A DNA stretch of 64,000 bases from contig CAWCBA010000002.1 in the NCBI GenBank assembly GCA_963793675.1, positions 434,001 to 498,000 on the forward strand. Reading direction: 5' to 3'. This DNA comes from RPQJ01 sp963793675 (GTDB lineage: Bacteria > Pseudomonadota > Gammaproteobacteria > Steroidobacterales > Steroidobacteraceae). The translations under genes were made by a program, and so were the position numbers. The notes under the pieces were generated by a model. That model was not told the origin of the DNA. It saw only the letters and a program-made list of their open reading frames with translations, and did no database searches. Shown here piece after piece: positions 18,294 through 26,682 of the stretch (its first letter is position 1; every line of letters begins with the position of its first letter).

Positions 18294-19438
18294 CTGCGCG
18301 GAATCCACCGCGCGACGATCCAGCCCGCAAGGCACGCGATCAACAGGTCGACCCAGCCGTAGGCGGGCGACGACGCGCCTACCTGCAGCATCGTCAGCAG
18401 CAGCACGAACAGCACCGTCATGCCGGCCGCCACGTGCGGCACGATGCCCGCACCCGCGAGCAGCCAGCCCAGCGAGAGATAGCTGAACGACTTGTTCGCG
18501 AGCAGCGGTGGCGGCGGCACGTTGCGCAGCAGCATCTCGCGCAGTTCCGGCATGCCGGCCACCGCCGCGGCCGAGCCATCGAGCAGCATGCGCACCGAGC
18601 TCCAGGCGAGCCAGACGCCGAGCAGCACCGCGACGATGGTCGAGCGTGCGCCGTCGTCGAGCCGGCTGAAGGGCACCAGCAGCGGCAGCAGCAGCGCAAT
18701 GGCCGCAATCTCGGCCACCTCGAGCGTGCTTCCCGCCACGAACGTTCGTCCCACCAGTACCGTGGCAATCGCGATCAGCAGTACGTCCATCGCGCGCTGT
18801 CGACGCACGAGGCTGAAGACGGCCTGCGTGACGACCAGCCAGCCGACGAAGAAGCCGGCGAGCGACATCCAGTCGACCTGCGGCGTGAGCAGCGGCCGCA
18901 CGGCGCGCTTCAACTGGCCGAGGCCCGGATCCAGCAACAGCGGCCACAGCCGCTCGATCAGCCACAACACCAGGATCGACATCGCGATGAACGACGAACG
19001 GCTGCGGGGCGTGCCCTGCGGCGAAACGCGGCTGCCGAGCGCATGGAAGACCGTGCCGAGCACGGCGCCGAGCAGGGAGCCGGTGGCGTTCAGCGACAGG
19101 TCGCGCAGGCTCGACACGCGGATCGCCACCGAGGCCTGCAGCAGCTCGAGCCCGAGCGAGAGCGAAGCGCCGAGCAACGTGCCAACGACGATCCCGGTGA
19201 GGCGGCCCCAGCGCGGCTCGATCAGCAGCGCGACGCAGAACCCGAACGGGACGTACAGCAGCACGTTGTTGAGCATGTCGCTGCGGCCGGCGCGCGCCCA
19301 GCTGAGCGAGCGCAGCGCGTCGAGCAGCGTCGGCCCGTCCGGGATGAAGCGGAACGGGTACAGCGAGACGTAGACGATCAGGCCGGTGACCACTGCCAGC
19401 AGCAGGGGCGCGGCGAAATGCGTGGAGCGGCCTGCCAT
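18290..19438 (-). CDS. VanZ-like family membrane protein
   Basis: 382-residue polytopic protein. The N-terminal third has the VanZ hallmarks: SLYPFRFIP in the first loop, DMLNNVLLYVPFGFCVALL, and SLGLELLQASVAIRVSSLRDLSLNATGSLLGAVLG. The C-terminal two thirds add several further hydrophobic helices. VanZ proteins are linked to glycopeptide resistance in enterococci but are widespread with unknown function. Last gene of the cytochrome oxidase run, seven bases after ctaB. Confidence 0.85.
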   Translation of the reverse strand: MAGRSTHFAAPLLLAVVTGLIVYVSLYPFRFIPDGPTLLDALRSLSWARAGRSDMLNNVLLYVPFGFCVALLIEPRWGRLTGIVVGTLLGASLSLGLELLQASVAIRVSSLRDLSLNATGSLLGAVLGTVFHALGSRVSPQGTPRSRSSFIAMSILVLWLIERLWPLLLDPGLGQLKRAVRPLLTPQVDWMSLAGFFVGWLVVTQAVFSLVRRQRAMDVLLIAIATVLVGRTFVAGSTLEVAEIAAIALLLPLLVPFSRLDDGARSTIVAVLLGVWLAWSSVRMLLDGSAAAVAGMPELREMLLRNVPPPPLLANKSFSYLSLGWLLAGAGIVPHVAAGMTVLFVLLLTMLQVGASSPAYGWVDLLIACLAGWIVARWIPRS

Positions 19439-19445
19439 CGCGCCG

Positions 19446-20354
19446 TCAGAGACGAATCTGGACGTAGTGATCGAGCAGCAGCGCAGCGAACAGCACCATC
19501 AGGTAGTTGATCGAATAGCGGAACGCCCGCATGTGGAGCTGGTCGGGTGCGTCCGGCTTGCGCATCGCGATCGCGTAGCGCATGAAGATCACGCCGAGCA
19601 CCACGGCCGTGACGAGATAGATGAGGCCGCTCATTTCCGTGAGGTACGGCAGCAGCGTCACGATGAACAGGATGATCGTGTAGAGCAGGATGTGCAGCTG
19701 CGTGAATTCGACGCCGTACGCGACCGGCAGCATCGGGATGCCCGCCTTGGCGTAGTCCTTGCGACGCGCGATCGCCAGCGCCCAGAAGTGCGGCGGCGTC
19801 CACGCGAAGATGATCAGGAACAGCAGCAGCGCGTGCGGATCGGCCGAACCGGTGACTGCCGTCCAGCCGAGCACGGGTGGGGCGGCGCCGGCCGCACCGC
19901 CGATGACGATGTTCTGCGGCGTCACGTGCTTGAGCCACACGGTATAGAGCACCGCATAGCCGATCAGCGAAAAGAAGGTCAGCACTGCCGTCAGCGGATT
20001 GACCAGCCACCACAGGATGATCATCGACGCGACGCCGATGAACGCGGCATAGCCGAGCGCCTGCCGTGTCGTCACGTGACCCGTCGGGATCGGGCGGTTC
20101 ATGGTGCGGGCCATCTTCTCGTCGAACTTGCGGTCGACGACGTGGTTGATGGCAGCGGCGCTCGACGCCGCGAGCCCGATGCCGAGCGTGCCGTAGAGCA
20201 GGGCCTGCCACGGCGGCATGCCCGGCACGGCGAGGAACATCCCCACGACTGCCGTGAACACGATCAGCGCGACGACGCGCGGCTTGCCGAGCTCGTAGTA
20301 GTCGCGCCAGGAAGCGACGGCGGACGGGGCAACGGTGGGCTGGGTCGGGGTCAT
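19446..20354 (-). CDS. ctaB: Protoheme IX farnesyltransferase (heme O synthase)
   Basis: UbiA-superfamily membrane enzyme converting heme B to heme O, the precursor of heme A for aa3 oxidase. Of 302 residues, the first polyprenyl-diphosphate/Mg site reads NHVVDRKFDEKMARTMNRPIP and the loop YTVWLKHVTPQNIVIGGAAGAAPP is typical of CyoE/CtaB. It follows ctaA, so heme O and heme A synthesis genes are adjacent at the end of the oxidase cluster. Confidence 0.95.
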   Translation of the reverse strand: MTPTQPTVAPSAVASWRDYYELGKPRVVALIVFTAVVGMFLAVPGMPPWQALLYGTLGIGLAASSAAAINHVVDRKFDEKMARTMNRPIPTGHVTTRQALGYAAFIGVASMIILWWLVNPLTAVLTFFSLIGYAVLYTVWLKHVTPQNIVIGGAAGAAPPVLGWTAVTGSADPHALLLFLIIFAWTPPHFWALAIARRKDYAKAGIPMLPVAYGVEFTQLHILLYTIILFIVTLLPYLTEMSGLIYLVTAVVLGVIFMRYAIAMRKPDAPDQLHMRAFRYSINYLMVLFAALLLDHYVQIRL

Positions 20355-20432
20355 GGGGGCGGCAATTGTACCGCCCCGGGCTGCAGACAGCCTGCAGCCG
20401 CCGGACAGGGCACGGACCGACGATGCCGGGGG

Positions 20433-21453
20433 TCAGTAGATGCCCGATCGCCCGCGGCGGGAACAGGAACCGCAGCAACGCCACCATCGACAGGACCAGC
20501 AGCGCCGCCATGGCGTTGTGCGCGGTGGCGAGCGGCAGCGGGAAGGTCTTGATCACCATGAGCGGCCCGACCAGCAGCTGCGTCACGAGCGCCACCGCCA
20601 GTGCGATGCCTGCCGTCCGGACACCGGGAGACTGGCCCGTCCGCATCGCTTTCCACGCCACGAAGCCGACGACGAGCGCGGCCACGATGGCGCCGATGCG
20701 ATGCGTGAAGTGAATCGCGACGCGTGCCGGGTGGTCGAGCACGCCGCCCTCGTAGTCGATGCCGAGTCCGCGCCAGAGCACGAACGCATCCTTGAAATCC
20801 ATGGCCGGCCAGAACGAACGCTGGCAGGTGGGGAAGTCGGGACAGGCCACGGCCGAGTAATTGGTGCTGACCCACCCGCCGAGCAGTATCTGCGCGACCA
20901 GCACCACCATGCCGATCACGGCCCAGCGGCGCAGGCCGTCCTCGGACCTCGGTCGTGAACGGCCCGTGGCCTGCAGCGACATCCACCACAGCAGCGCCAT
21001 CGTCGTCAGGCCACCGGCGAGGTGAGCGGAAACGATCGCAGGCTTCAGCAGCAGCGTCACCGTCCACATGCCGAGCATGCCCTGAAAGACGACCAGCCCG
21101 ACCACGGCCAGTGGCATGCGGACCGGCTGCATCGGATCCCGTCGATTGCGCCAGGCCAGCGCGCCGATGAGCAGGATCACGCAACCCAGCGTGGCTGCGA
21201 GGTACCGGTGCAGCATCTCCTTGAGCGCCTTGGCGTATTCGACCGGGCGGTCCGGGTACGCGGCGTTCACCGCGTGATGGTTTGCCGCTGCTTGCCCGGC
21301 CGTGAGGTGGCCGTAGCAGCCCGGCCAGTCGGGGCAGCCGAGGCCGGCATGGCTCAGTCGCACGTAGGCGCCCAGCACGATGACGCAAAACGCGAGGATC
21401 GTGCCGAACAGGCAGAGCCGGCGAAACGCTGTCAGTCGCTTCTTCGTATTCAC
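20433..21453 (-). CDS. ctaA: Heme A synthase (COX15/CtaA), one frameshift near the C-terminus
   Basis: Membrane enzyme that oxidises heme O to heme A. It shows LGAYVRLSHAGLGCPDWPGCYG near the N-terminus, LGGWVSTNYSAVACPDFPTC in the second half, and FTHRIGAIVAAL with heme-ligand His residues. As sequenced the frame loses its stop and runs antiparallel-free through ctaB. Removing one G from the GCGGGCGATC run at about 20452-20458 gives the ending FPPRRSGIY-stop at 20433. The span of 1021 bases is 340 codons plus one. I take the shift as an error and the gene as intact. Confidence 0.9.
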
Positions 21454-21461
21454 GGGAATTC

Positions 21462-22085
21462 TCAGCCTATGTGCGAGAGTCGCAGCAACTTCTTCACGTC
21501 CGTGAGCAGGGCCTTGTCCGGGGCGGCGGCAGAATAACTGAGCACCAGGTTGCCGAGCGGATCGATCAGGTAGAGCCGGCCCGCGGCCGTCGGAGCAACG
21601 GCGTCGAACGCCGGGAATGGCGCGAGCAGCGCCTTCGAATCCGCGTCGTCGCCCACGCGCGCCACCAGCAGGTCGACGTGTTCTGCCGCGATGAACTGCG
21701 TGTCGACACGCGGCCCGGTCGCCAGGAACACGCGTTGGACGCGGTCCATGTCCTTGTTGAGCGAGATCCAGGTCTGGCGCGACAGGTACAGCGCCTTGCG
21801 GCAGCGTTCATCGCAGGCGCCGTCGCCCAGGTACGCGATCGTCCATTTGCCCTGCAGGAAATCGGCAGCGGTGCGCGTGCCGTCCGGCTTCGTCAGCGAG
21901 ACAGCCGGCAACGGCACGGCAGGGTCGATCAGGTCGCCCTTGTTGGTGCCGCCGGCCGGGCGCCAGCCCGAACCGCCGTAATACAGCCAGAAGGCCACCA
22001 GCAGCGGTACGAAGAAGAGCGACGCCAGGAGGACGAGCTGGCGCCGTCCGCGCCGGCGCTGGGTGTCTGCGAGCGGTGTGTTCAT
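21462..22085 (-). CDS. Membrane-anchored SCO/thioredoxin-like protein of the oxidase cluster
   Basis: 207 residues with one N-terminal membrane helix at about 16-35 and a periplasmic domain. The domain contains CDERC (residues 91-95), a CxxxC pair at the place where SCO proteins hold copper, and a thioredoxin-like layout (FLQGKWTIAYLGDGACDERC; GRLYLIDPLGNLVLSYS). A conserved proteobacterial family sits at this position between SURF1 and CtaA and is thought to help cytochrome oxidase assembly. The ATG overlaps the surf1 stop (ATGA). Its C-terminus ends nine bases before ctaA. Confidence 0.75.
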   Translation of the reverse strand: MNTPLADTQRRRGRRQLVLLASLFFVPLLVAFWLYYGGSGWRPAGGTNKGDLIDPAVPLPAVSLTKPDGTRTAADFLQGKWTIAYLGDGACDERCRKALYLSRQTWISLNKDMDRVQRVFLATGPRVDTQFIAAEHVDLLVARVGDDADSKALLAPFPAFDAVAPTAAGRLYLIDPLGNLVLSYSAAAPDKALLTDVKKLLRLSHIG

Positions 22086-22858
22086 GGTGAGCCGGAAGCG
22101 GAATCCGTGGGCAATGGCGCATCGCCAGGGAGGCGGCGCAGGCTGAGGGCAATGAAGGTGATCAGCGCGACCAGCGCGAGCGCGAACCACTGGATCGCGT
22201 ATCCCAGGTGGCGCTCCGGACCGAACTGCATGGCGGGACGCCAGACGCGCTCGTACCCATTGGGCGCCGCCGGATCGAGCAGGACAATCCGCGTTTCGAC
22301 CTGGGCGCCCAGCACTTTTTCGATGTCCTGCTGCCGCGGGAAATTCAGCACGCGCGGCCAGCTCGTGTCGCCGGCGACGCCTGCGTCACCGACGCGCACG
22401 CCCGGAGCGGGCAGCGTGTCGAGGCGACCGGACACGGCGCGAAATTCGGGGGATACGAACACCTGGGGCAGGTCCTGGCGCGTCGCGCCGAGGGCCACCC
22501 AGCCGCGATCGACCAGCAGCAGGCGCTCGCTGCCTGCGCGCCGGAAGGGCGTCAGCACGCGAAACCCCGGCAGGCCCGCCTGCGAGGGCATGTTGTCGAT
22601 GAGGATCTGGTGGGCCGGCTCGTAATGACCTTCGGCCCGCACGTGCTGGTAGCGCGGCAACTCGTCGACGGTGACGTCGCCCTTGAGTTCGACGCTCGAC
22701 TGCGTGCCCCGCTCGAAGGACTCGATCATCGCCTGCTTTTCACGCGCGCGGCCCACCTGCCACCAGCCGAGCGACACGAAGGCCCCGAGCAGGGCGATGG
22801 TCAGCAGCACGGCCCACGGGCGTGGGGCGAACTCGCGATTGGCTATCCGCAGGCTCAT
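22082..22858 (-). CDS. SURF1 family cytochrome oxidase biogenesis protein
   Basis: 258 residues with the SURF1 arrangement: an N-terminal membrane helix followed by GWWQVGRAREKQ, the periplasmic core (GHYEPAHQILIDNMP, LLVDRGWVALG), and a C-terminal helix preceded by GPERHLGYAIQWFALALVAL. SURF1 assists heme A insertion into subunit I. It diverges from the DUF2909 gene 46 bases away and overlaps the following SCO-like gene by four bases. Confidence 0.93.
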   Translation of the reverse strand: MSLRIANREFAPRPWAVLLTIALLGAFVSLGWWQVGRAREKQAMIESFERGTQSSVELKGDVTVDELPRYQHVRAEGHYEPAHQILIDNMPSQAGLPGFRVLTPFRRAGSERLLLVDRGWVALGATRQDLPQVFVSPEFRAVSGRLDTLPAPGVRVGDAGVAGDTSWPRVLNFPRQQDIEKVLGAQVETRIVLLDPAAPNGYERVWRPAMQFGPERHLGYAIQWFALALVALITFIALSLRRLPGDAPLPTDSASGSP

Positions 22859-22904
22859 TTATACTTTGCCTTTCCCGCGCGCGACGGATTCAGACCGACC
22901 GGCC

Positions 22905-23111
22905 ATGCTCATCAAGATCCTCATCGTCGTCGTACTTGCCGCCATCATCCTGAGCCTGTTTTCCGGGCTCTTCCACCTGGTGAAGGAAGACGGCGAATCG
23001 AAGCGCATGGTCAACGCGCTGACCGTGCGCATCGTGCTGTCGGTCGCGCTCTTCATCCTGCTGTTCATCGCCTGGTACGCAGGGCTCATCACTCCGCATC
23101 ACGTCAGATAG
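22905..23111 (+). CDS. DUF2909 twin-transmembrane protein
   Basis: Small 68-residue membrane protein with two helices (LIKILIVVVLAAIILSLFSGLFHL and VRIVLSVALFILLFIAWYAGLI) separated by a charged loop KEDGESKRMVNALT. This is the DUF2909 pattern commonly found inside cytochrome oxidase clusters, between surf1 and ctaE, on the opposite strand. Function unknown; a role in oxidase assembly is inferred only from location. Confidence 0.88.
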   Translation: MLIKILIVVVLAAIILSLFSGLFHLVKEDGESKRMVNALTVRIVLSVALFILLFIAWYAGLITPHHVR

Positions 23112-23115
23112 GGGG

Positions 23116-23205
23116 AGGAAGGGGAGGAAGGGCAGGAAGGCTAGGAAGGCCAGGAAGGCCAGGAAGGCCAGGAAGGGCAGGAAGGGTAGGAAGGGCAGGA
23201 AGGGG
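23116..23205 (+). repeat. Ten tandem copies of a 9-base unit AGGAAGGNN
   Basis: Ten uninterrupted 9-base units, each AGGAAGG followed by two variable bases (GG, GC, CT, CC, CC, CC, GC, GT, GC, GG). The array begins just after the DUF2909 stop and is followed by the tail GGGGTTAGG. G-rich on the plus strand. The same unit recurs near 23.35, 38.6, 39.5, 40.0 and 42.6 kb. Confidence 0.92.
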
Positions 23206-23272
23206 TTAGGCTGAAGGTGACTCACAAAGTTCGATTCCCTGGTCGGACATTCAAACTCAAGTTTCACAAGCA

Positions 23273-23299
23273 AAGAAGGCCGGCATTGCCGGCCTTCTT
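23273..23299. terminator. Bidirectional hairpin terminator between DUF2909 and ctaE
   Basis: AAGAAGGCCGGC (23273-23284) pairs perfectly with GCCGGCCTTCTT (23288-23299) around an ATT loop, and is followed by CGTTT. It stands midway between two convergent genes and between two oppositely oriented G-rich arrays, so it likely ends transcription from both sides. Confidence 0.7.
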
Positions 23300-23342
23300 C
23301 GTTTGGATGGCCGGAAGCGGCCAGTGCGCGTTCCGGCAACCC

Positions 23343-23399
23343 CTTCCTAGCCTTCCTGGCCCTTCCTGCCCTTCCCGGCCTTCCCCTGCCCTTCCTCAG
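23343..23399 (-). repeat. AGGAAGGNN-type array, inverted copy, at the end of ctaE
   Basis: C/T-rich on the plus strand (CCTTCCTAG, CCTTCCTGG, CCCTTCCTG and degenerate units), so the G-rich strand here is the minus strand. It reaches the ctaE stop codon. Together with 23116-23205 it forms an inverted pair around the terminator hairpin. The units are less regular than in the left array. Confidence 0.75.
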
Positions 23400-24277
23400 A
23401 GCCAGTAGACGAAGATGAACAAGCCCAGCCAGACCACGTCCACGAAGTGCCAGTACCAGGCCACCGCCTCGAAGGCGAAGTGGTGCTTGGGCGTGAAGTG
23501 GCCCTTCATGACGCGCAGCCAGATCACGACCAGCATGATGGCGCCGAGCGTCACGTGCAGGCCGTGGAAGCCGGTGAGCATGAAGAACGTCGAGCCGTAG
23601 ACCCCGCTGCCGAGCGTCAGGTTCAGCTCGGTGTACGCGTGGTGGTACTCGGTCGCCTGCAGGTAGACGAACGCGAAGCCCAGCAGGAACGTCAGCGCCA
23701 GGAAGACCTTGAGGATGCCGCGATTGCCGGCCTGCAGCGCATGGTGGGCGATCGTGATCGTCACGCCCGAGGACAGCAGCAATGCGGTGTTGATCGCCGG
23801 CAGGCCGAACGCGGGGATCGTCTCGAACGTGCCACCCACGGCCGCCGGACCGTTGGTCGGCCACGCCGGCTCGTAGTCCTTCCACAGGAACAGGTTGCTC
23901 AGGAACTTGGCGCCCTCGCCGCCGAGCCACGGCACCGACAGGTTGCGCGCGTAGTACAGCGCGCCGAAGAACGCGGCGAAGAACATCACTTCCGAGAAGA
24001 TGAACCACATCATCCCCATGCGGAACGACTTGTCGACGCCGGCGTTGTACATGCCCGCCTGGTTCTCACCGATCACGGTGCCGAACCAGCCGTAGAACAT
24101 GAACAGCACCGCGGCGAAACCCGCCCAGAAGATGATGGGCCCGATGTTGACGCCGTTCAGCAGCGAGGCCGCGCCGAGCATCATGACGAACAGCGAGACC
24201 GAGCCGACGATGGGCCATTTGCTGCCGTGCGGGATGTAGTATTTCCCCGCGTCGTGCGCGGTGTCTGCGTGGGCCAT
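23396..24277 (-). CDS. ctaE: Cytochrome c oxidase subunit III
   Basis: Seven-helix inner-membrane subunit of the aa3 oxidase. I start at the ATG at 24277 (MAHADTAHDAGKYYIPHGSKWP), giving 293 residues. Typical features are MGMMWFIFSEVMFFAAFFGALYYAR, VTITIAHHALQAG, LQATEYHHAYTELNLTLGSGVYGSTFFMLTGFHGLHVTLG and the C-terminal VAWYWHFVDVVWLGLFIFVYW. Subunit III stabilises proton uptake. Follows ctaG. Confidence 0.96.
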   Translation of the reverse strand: MAHADTAHDAGKYYIPHGSKWPIVGSVSLFVMMLGAASLLNGVNIGPIIFWAGFAAVLFMFYGWFGTVIGENQAGMYNAGVDKSFRMGMMWFIFSEVMFFAAFFGALYYARNLSVPWLGGEGAKFLSNLFLWKDYEPAWPTNGPAAVGGTFETIPAFGLPAINTALLLSSGVTITIAHHALQAGNRGILKVFLALTFLLGFAFVYLQATEYHHAYTELNLTLGSGVYGSTFFMLTGFHGLHVTLGAIMLVVIWLRVMKGHFTPKHHFAFEAVAWYWHFVDVVWLGLFIFVYWL

Positions 24278-24335
24278 GTGGGCTGCCTCTGTGTCTGTCT
24301 GGTGCTGACTGCTGAGCGTTAAACCAAGCCGGACG

Positions 24336-24911
24336 TCACTGCCGCTGCGCAATGACTGCCGCCGCCAGCCGCTTCGGCTCCGCGTCGGCCACGGTGTACA
24401 TCGAATAGGCGAGCGTCATCCGGTCCACGTCCTGCGGCAGGTCGGGGGACACGATGAAGCGCACCGTGAATTCTCGCTGCTGTTCGGCCTCGAACGTCTG
24501 CGGCGTGAAGCAGAAGCACTCGGTCTTCTGCAGGTACTTCGCGGTCGTGGACGGGGCGACGCTCGGGATCGCCTGGGCGATCACCGGCACGGTCGCGCGG
24601 CTCCTGATCAGGAACTTCGCCTCGTAGAGCCTGCCCGGCTGCAGCGTCATCGAGCGCGTCTCGGGCGTGAGCTCGAAATCGCTGCCGGGCGGGATCATCG
24701 ACATGAATTCGAGCGTGATCTCGCGGCCCACGCCGGCGTCGGACGACTGGATCGCGGACGGCGTCGCGTTGACGCGGATGCCCGCGGCTTCGCAGATCAC
24801 GTTGTAGAGCGGCACCAGCGCAAAGCCGAAGGCAAAGCTGCCGCCGACCATCACCCAGAGGCTGCGGGTGAGCGAGCGGTTCGCCTTGCCTTGCGGGGTC
24901 GTGCTGCTCAT
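24336..24911 (-). CDS. ctaG: Cytochrome c oxidase assembly protein CtaG (Cox11)
   Basis: Copper chaperone for the Cu-B site of subunit I. Of 191 residues, one N-terminal membrane helix (SFAFGFALVPLYNVICEAAG) precedes a periplasmic domain with TECFCFTPQTFEAEQQ, the Cys-x-Cys copper motif of Cox11. It ends with the FIVSPDLPQDVDRMTLAYSMY region. It follows the small assembly gene by 13 bases. Confidence 0.96.
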   Translation of the reverse strand: MSSTTPQGKANRSLTRSLWVMVGGSFAFGFALVPLYNVICEAAGIRVNATPSAIQSSDAGVGREITLEFMSMIPPGSDFELTPETRSMTLQPGRLYEAKFLIRSRATVPVIAQAIPSVAPSTTAKYLQKTECFCFTPQTFEAEQQREFTVRFIVSPDLPQDVDRMTLAYSMYTVADAEPKRLAAAVIAQRQ

Positions 24912-24924
24912 GCCGCGTGCTGCC

Positions 24925-25053
24925 TCAGGGCTGCGCCTTCATCACGCCCGACGCGATGAAGGCGACATAGATGGCTATCGCAACCACCGCCAGCACGATG
25001 GCTGAACGGCGGATGCGACGGCGCTGCTCTGCGGTGGGGTCGCGCTCGGCCAT
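24925..25053 (-). CDS. Cytochrome oxidase small assembly protein, 42 residues
   Basis: A short frame between ctaD and ctaG encoding a charged N-terminus (MAERDPTAEQRRRIRRSAI) followed by one membrane helix (VLAVVAIAIYVAFIASGV) and KAQP. Single-helix proteins of this size and pattern are regularly found at this position in proteobacterial aa3 oxidase operons and annotated as small assembly proteins. AGGAA lies immediately before the ATG. The spacing (19 bases from ctaD, 13 to ctaG) fits one operon. Confidence 0.8.
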   Translation of the reverse strand: MAERDPTAEQRRRIRRSAIVLAVVAIAIYVAFIASGVMKAQP

Positions 25054-25072
25054 TTCCTGCAACGCCGCGTCC

Positions 25073-26674
25073 TTACTTGACGACCGGGGCTTCTTCGAAC
25101 GTGTGGTACGGGGCCGGCGATGGCACCGTCCACTCGAGGCCGTGGTTGTACGCGCCTTCCCACACGTTGTCCGTCGCCTGCGCGCCGCCGCGCGCGCACT
25201 TGATGATCAGGTACACGAACAGCAGCTGCGACAGGCCGAAGCCGAAAGCGCCCACCGACGACACCATGTTCCAGTCGGCGAACTGCGTCGAATAGTCCGG
25301 GATGCGGCGCGGCATGCCGGCCAGGCCCAGGAAATGCTGCGGGAAGAACAGCACGTTGACGAAGATCGTCGACAGCCAGAAGTGCCACTTGGCGAGCTTG
25401 ATGTCGTACATGTGGCCGGTCCACTTCGGCAGCCAGTAGTAGACGCCGGCCATGATGGCGAACACCGCGCCCGGCACCAGCACGTAGTGGAAGTGCGCCA
25501 CGATGAAGTAGGTGTCGTGATACTGGAAGTCGGCCGGCGCGATACCCATCATCAGGCCGGAGAAGCCGCCGATCGTGAACAGGAACAGGAACGCCAGCGC
25601 GAACAGCATCGGCGGTTCGAACGTCAGCGAGCCCCGCCACATCGTCGCGGTCCAGTTGAACACCTTCACGCCCGTCGGCACGGCGATCAGCATCGTGCTC
25701 AGCATGAAGAACATTTCGCCGGCGAGCGGCATGCCGACCATGAACATGTGGTGGGCCCAGACGATGAACGACAGGAACGCGATCGAGGCGGTCGCGTAGA
25801 CCATCGCGTCGTAGCCGAACAGCTTCTTGCGCGAGAACGTCGGGATGATCTCCGACACGATCCCGAACGCGGGCAGGATCATGATGTAGACCTCGGGGTG
25901 CCCGAAGAACCAGAAGATGTGCTGGTAGAGCACCGGGTCGCCGCCGCCGGCCGCGGCGAAGAACGTCGTGTGGAAGAAGTGGTCGGTGAGCAGCATCGTC
26001 ACCGCGCCCGCGAACACCGGCATCACGGCGATCAGCAGGTAAGCCGTGATCAGCCACGTCCAGACGAACAGCGGCATCTTGAGCAGGCCCATGCCCGGCG
26101 CGCGCAGGTTCATGATCGTGACGATGATGTTGATCGCGCCCATGATCGACGAGGCGCCCGCGAGGTGGATCGCGAAGATCGCGAGCGGGAACGCGTCGCC
26201 GGTCTGCAGCACGAGCGGCGGGTAGAGCGTCCAGCCGGCCGCGGGGCCGCCGCCCGGCATGAACAGCGACAGGATCAGCAGCGAGAATGCCGCCACCAGC
26301 AGCCAGAAGCTGAAGTTGTTCATGCGCGGCAGGGCCATGTCCGGCGCGCCGATCTGCAGCGGGATCATCCAGTTGGCGAGGCCGACCGTCGCCGGCATGA
26401 CGGCGCCGAACACCATGATCAGCGCGTGCACCGTCGTCATGGTGTTGAAGAACTGCGGGTCGACCAGCTGCATGCCGGGCATGAACAGCTCGGCACGGAT
26501 CACCAGCGCCATCGCGCCGCCGATGAAGAACATGACGAGACTGAAGATCAGGTACATCGTGCCGATGTCCTTGTGATTCGTCGTCGTCAGCCAGCGCATC
26601 ATGCCCTTGGCCGGGCCATGATCGTCGTGGTGGTCGTGCGCGGCGGCGTGGCCGTGAGTCTGTGAAGCGCTCAT
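25073..26674 (-). CDS. ctaD: Cytochrome c oxidase subunit I, aa3 type
   Basis: Catalytic heme-copper subunit reducing O2 and pumping protons. The 533 residues include WMIPLQIGAPDMALPRMNN, IFWFFGHPEVYIMILPAFG (Cu-B His and the D-channel Glu of A1-type oxidases), and SFIVWAHHMFMVGM with the His pair of the binuclear centre. The downstream stretch HDTYFIVAHFHYVLVPGAVFA contains the heme a/a3 ligands. A His-rich N-terminus (HGHAAAHDHHDDH) is a local feature. No frameshift. Confidence 0.97.
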   Translation of the reverse strand: MSASQTHGHAAAHDHHDDHGPAKGMMRWLTTTNHKDIGTMYLIFSLVMFFIGGAMALVIRAELFMPGMQLVDPQFFNTMTTVHALIMVFGAVMPATVGLANWMIPLQIGAPDMALPRMNNFSFWLLVAAFSLLILSLFMPGGGPAAGWTLYPPLVLQTGDAFPLAIFAIHLAGASSIMGAINIIVTIMNLRAPGMGLLKMPLFVWTWLITAYLLIAVMPVFAGAVTMLLTDHFFHTTFFAAAGGGDPVLYQHIFWFFGHPEVYIMILPAFGIVSEIIPTFSRKKLFGYDAMVYATASIAFLSFIVWAHHMFMVGMPLAGEMFFMLSTMLIAVPTGVKVFNWTATMWRGSLTFEPPMLFALAFLFLFTIGGFSGLMMGIAPADFQYHDTYFIVAHFHYVLVPGAVFAIMAGVYYWLPKWTGHMYDIKLAKWHFWLSTIFVNVLFFPQHFLGLAGMPRRIPDYSTQFADWNMVSSVGAFGFGLSQLLFVYLIIKCARGGAQATDNVWEGAYNHGLEWTVPSPAPYHTFEEAPVVK

Positions 26675-26682
26675 TTGATCGA

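Noticed and set aside
19378..21453. 691-residue CtaA protein reading through ctaB
   Set aside because: The tail is Arg-rich nonsense over a canonical ctaB; a +1 error near the ctaA stop explains the read-through.
23116..23205. CRISPR array
   Set aside because: The units are 9 bases with no spacers, and no cas genes are nearby; it is a minisatellite.
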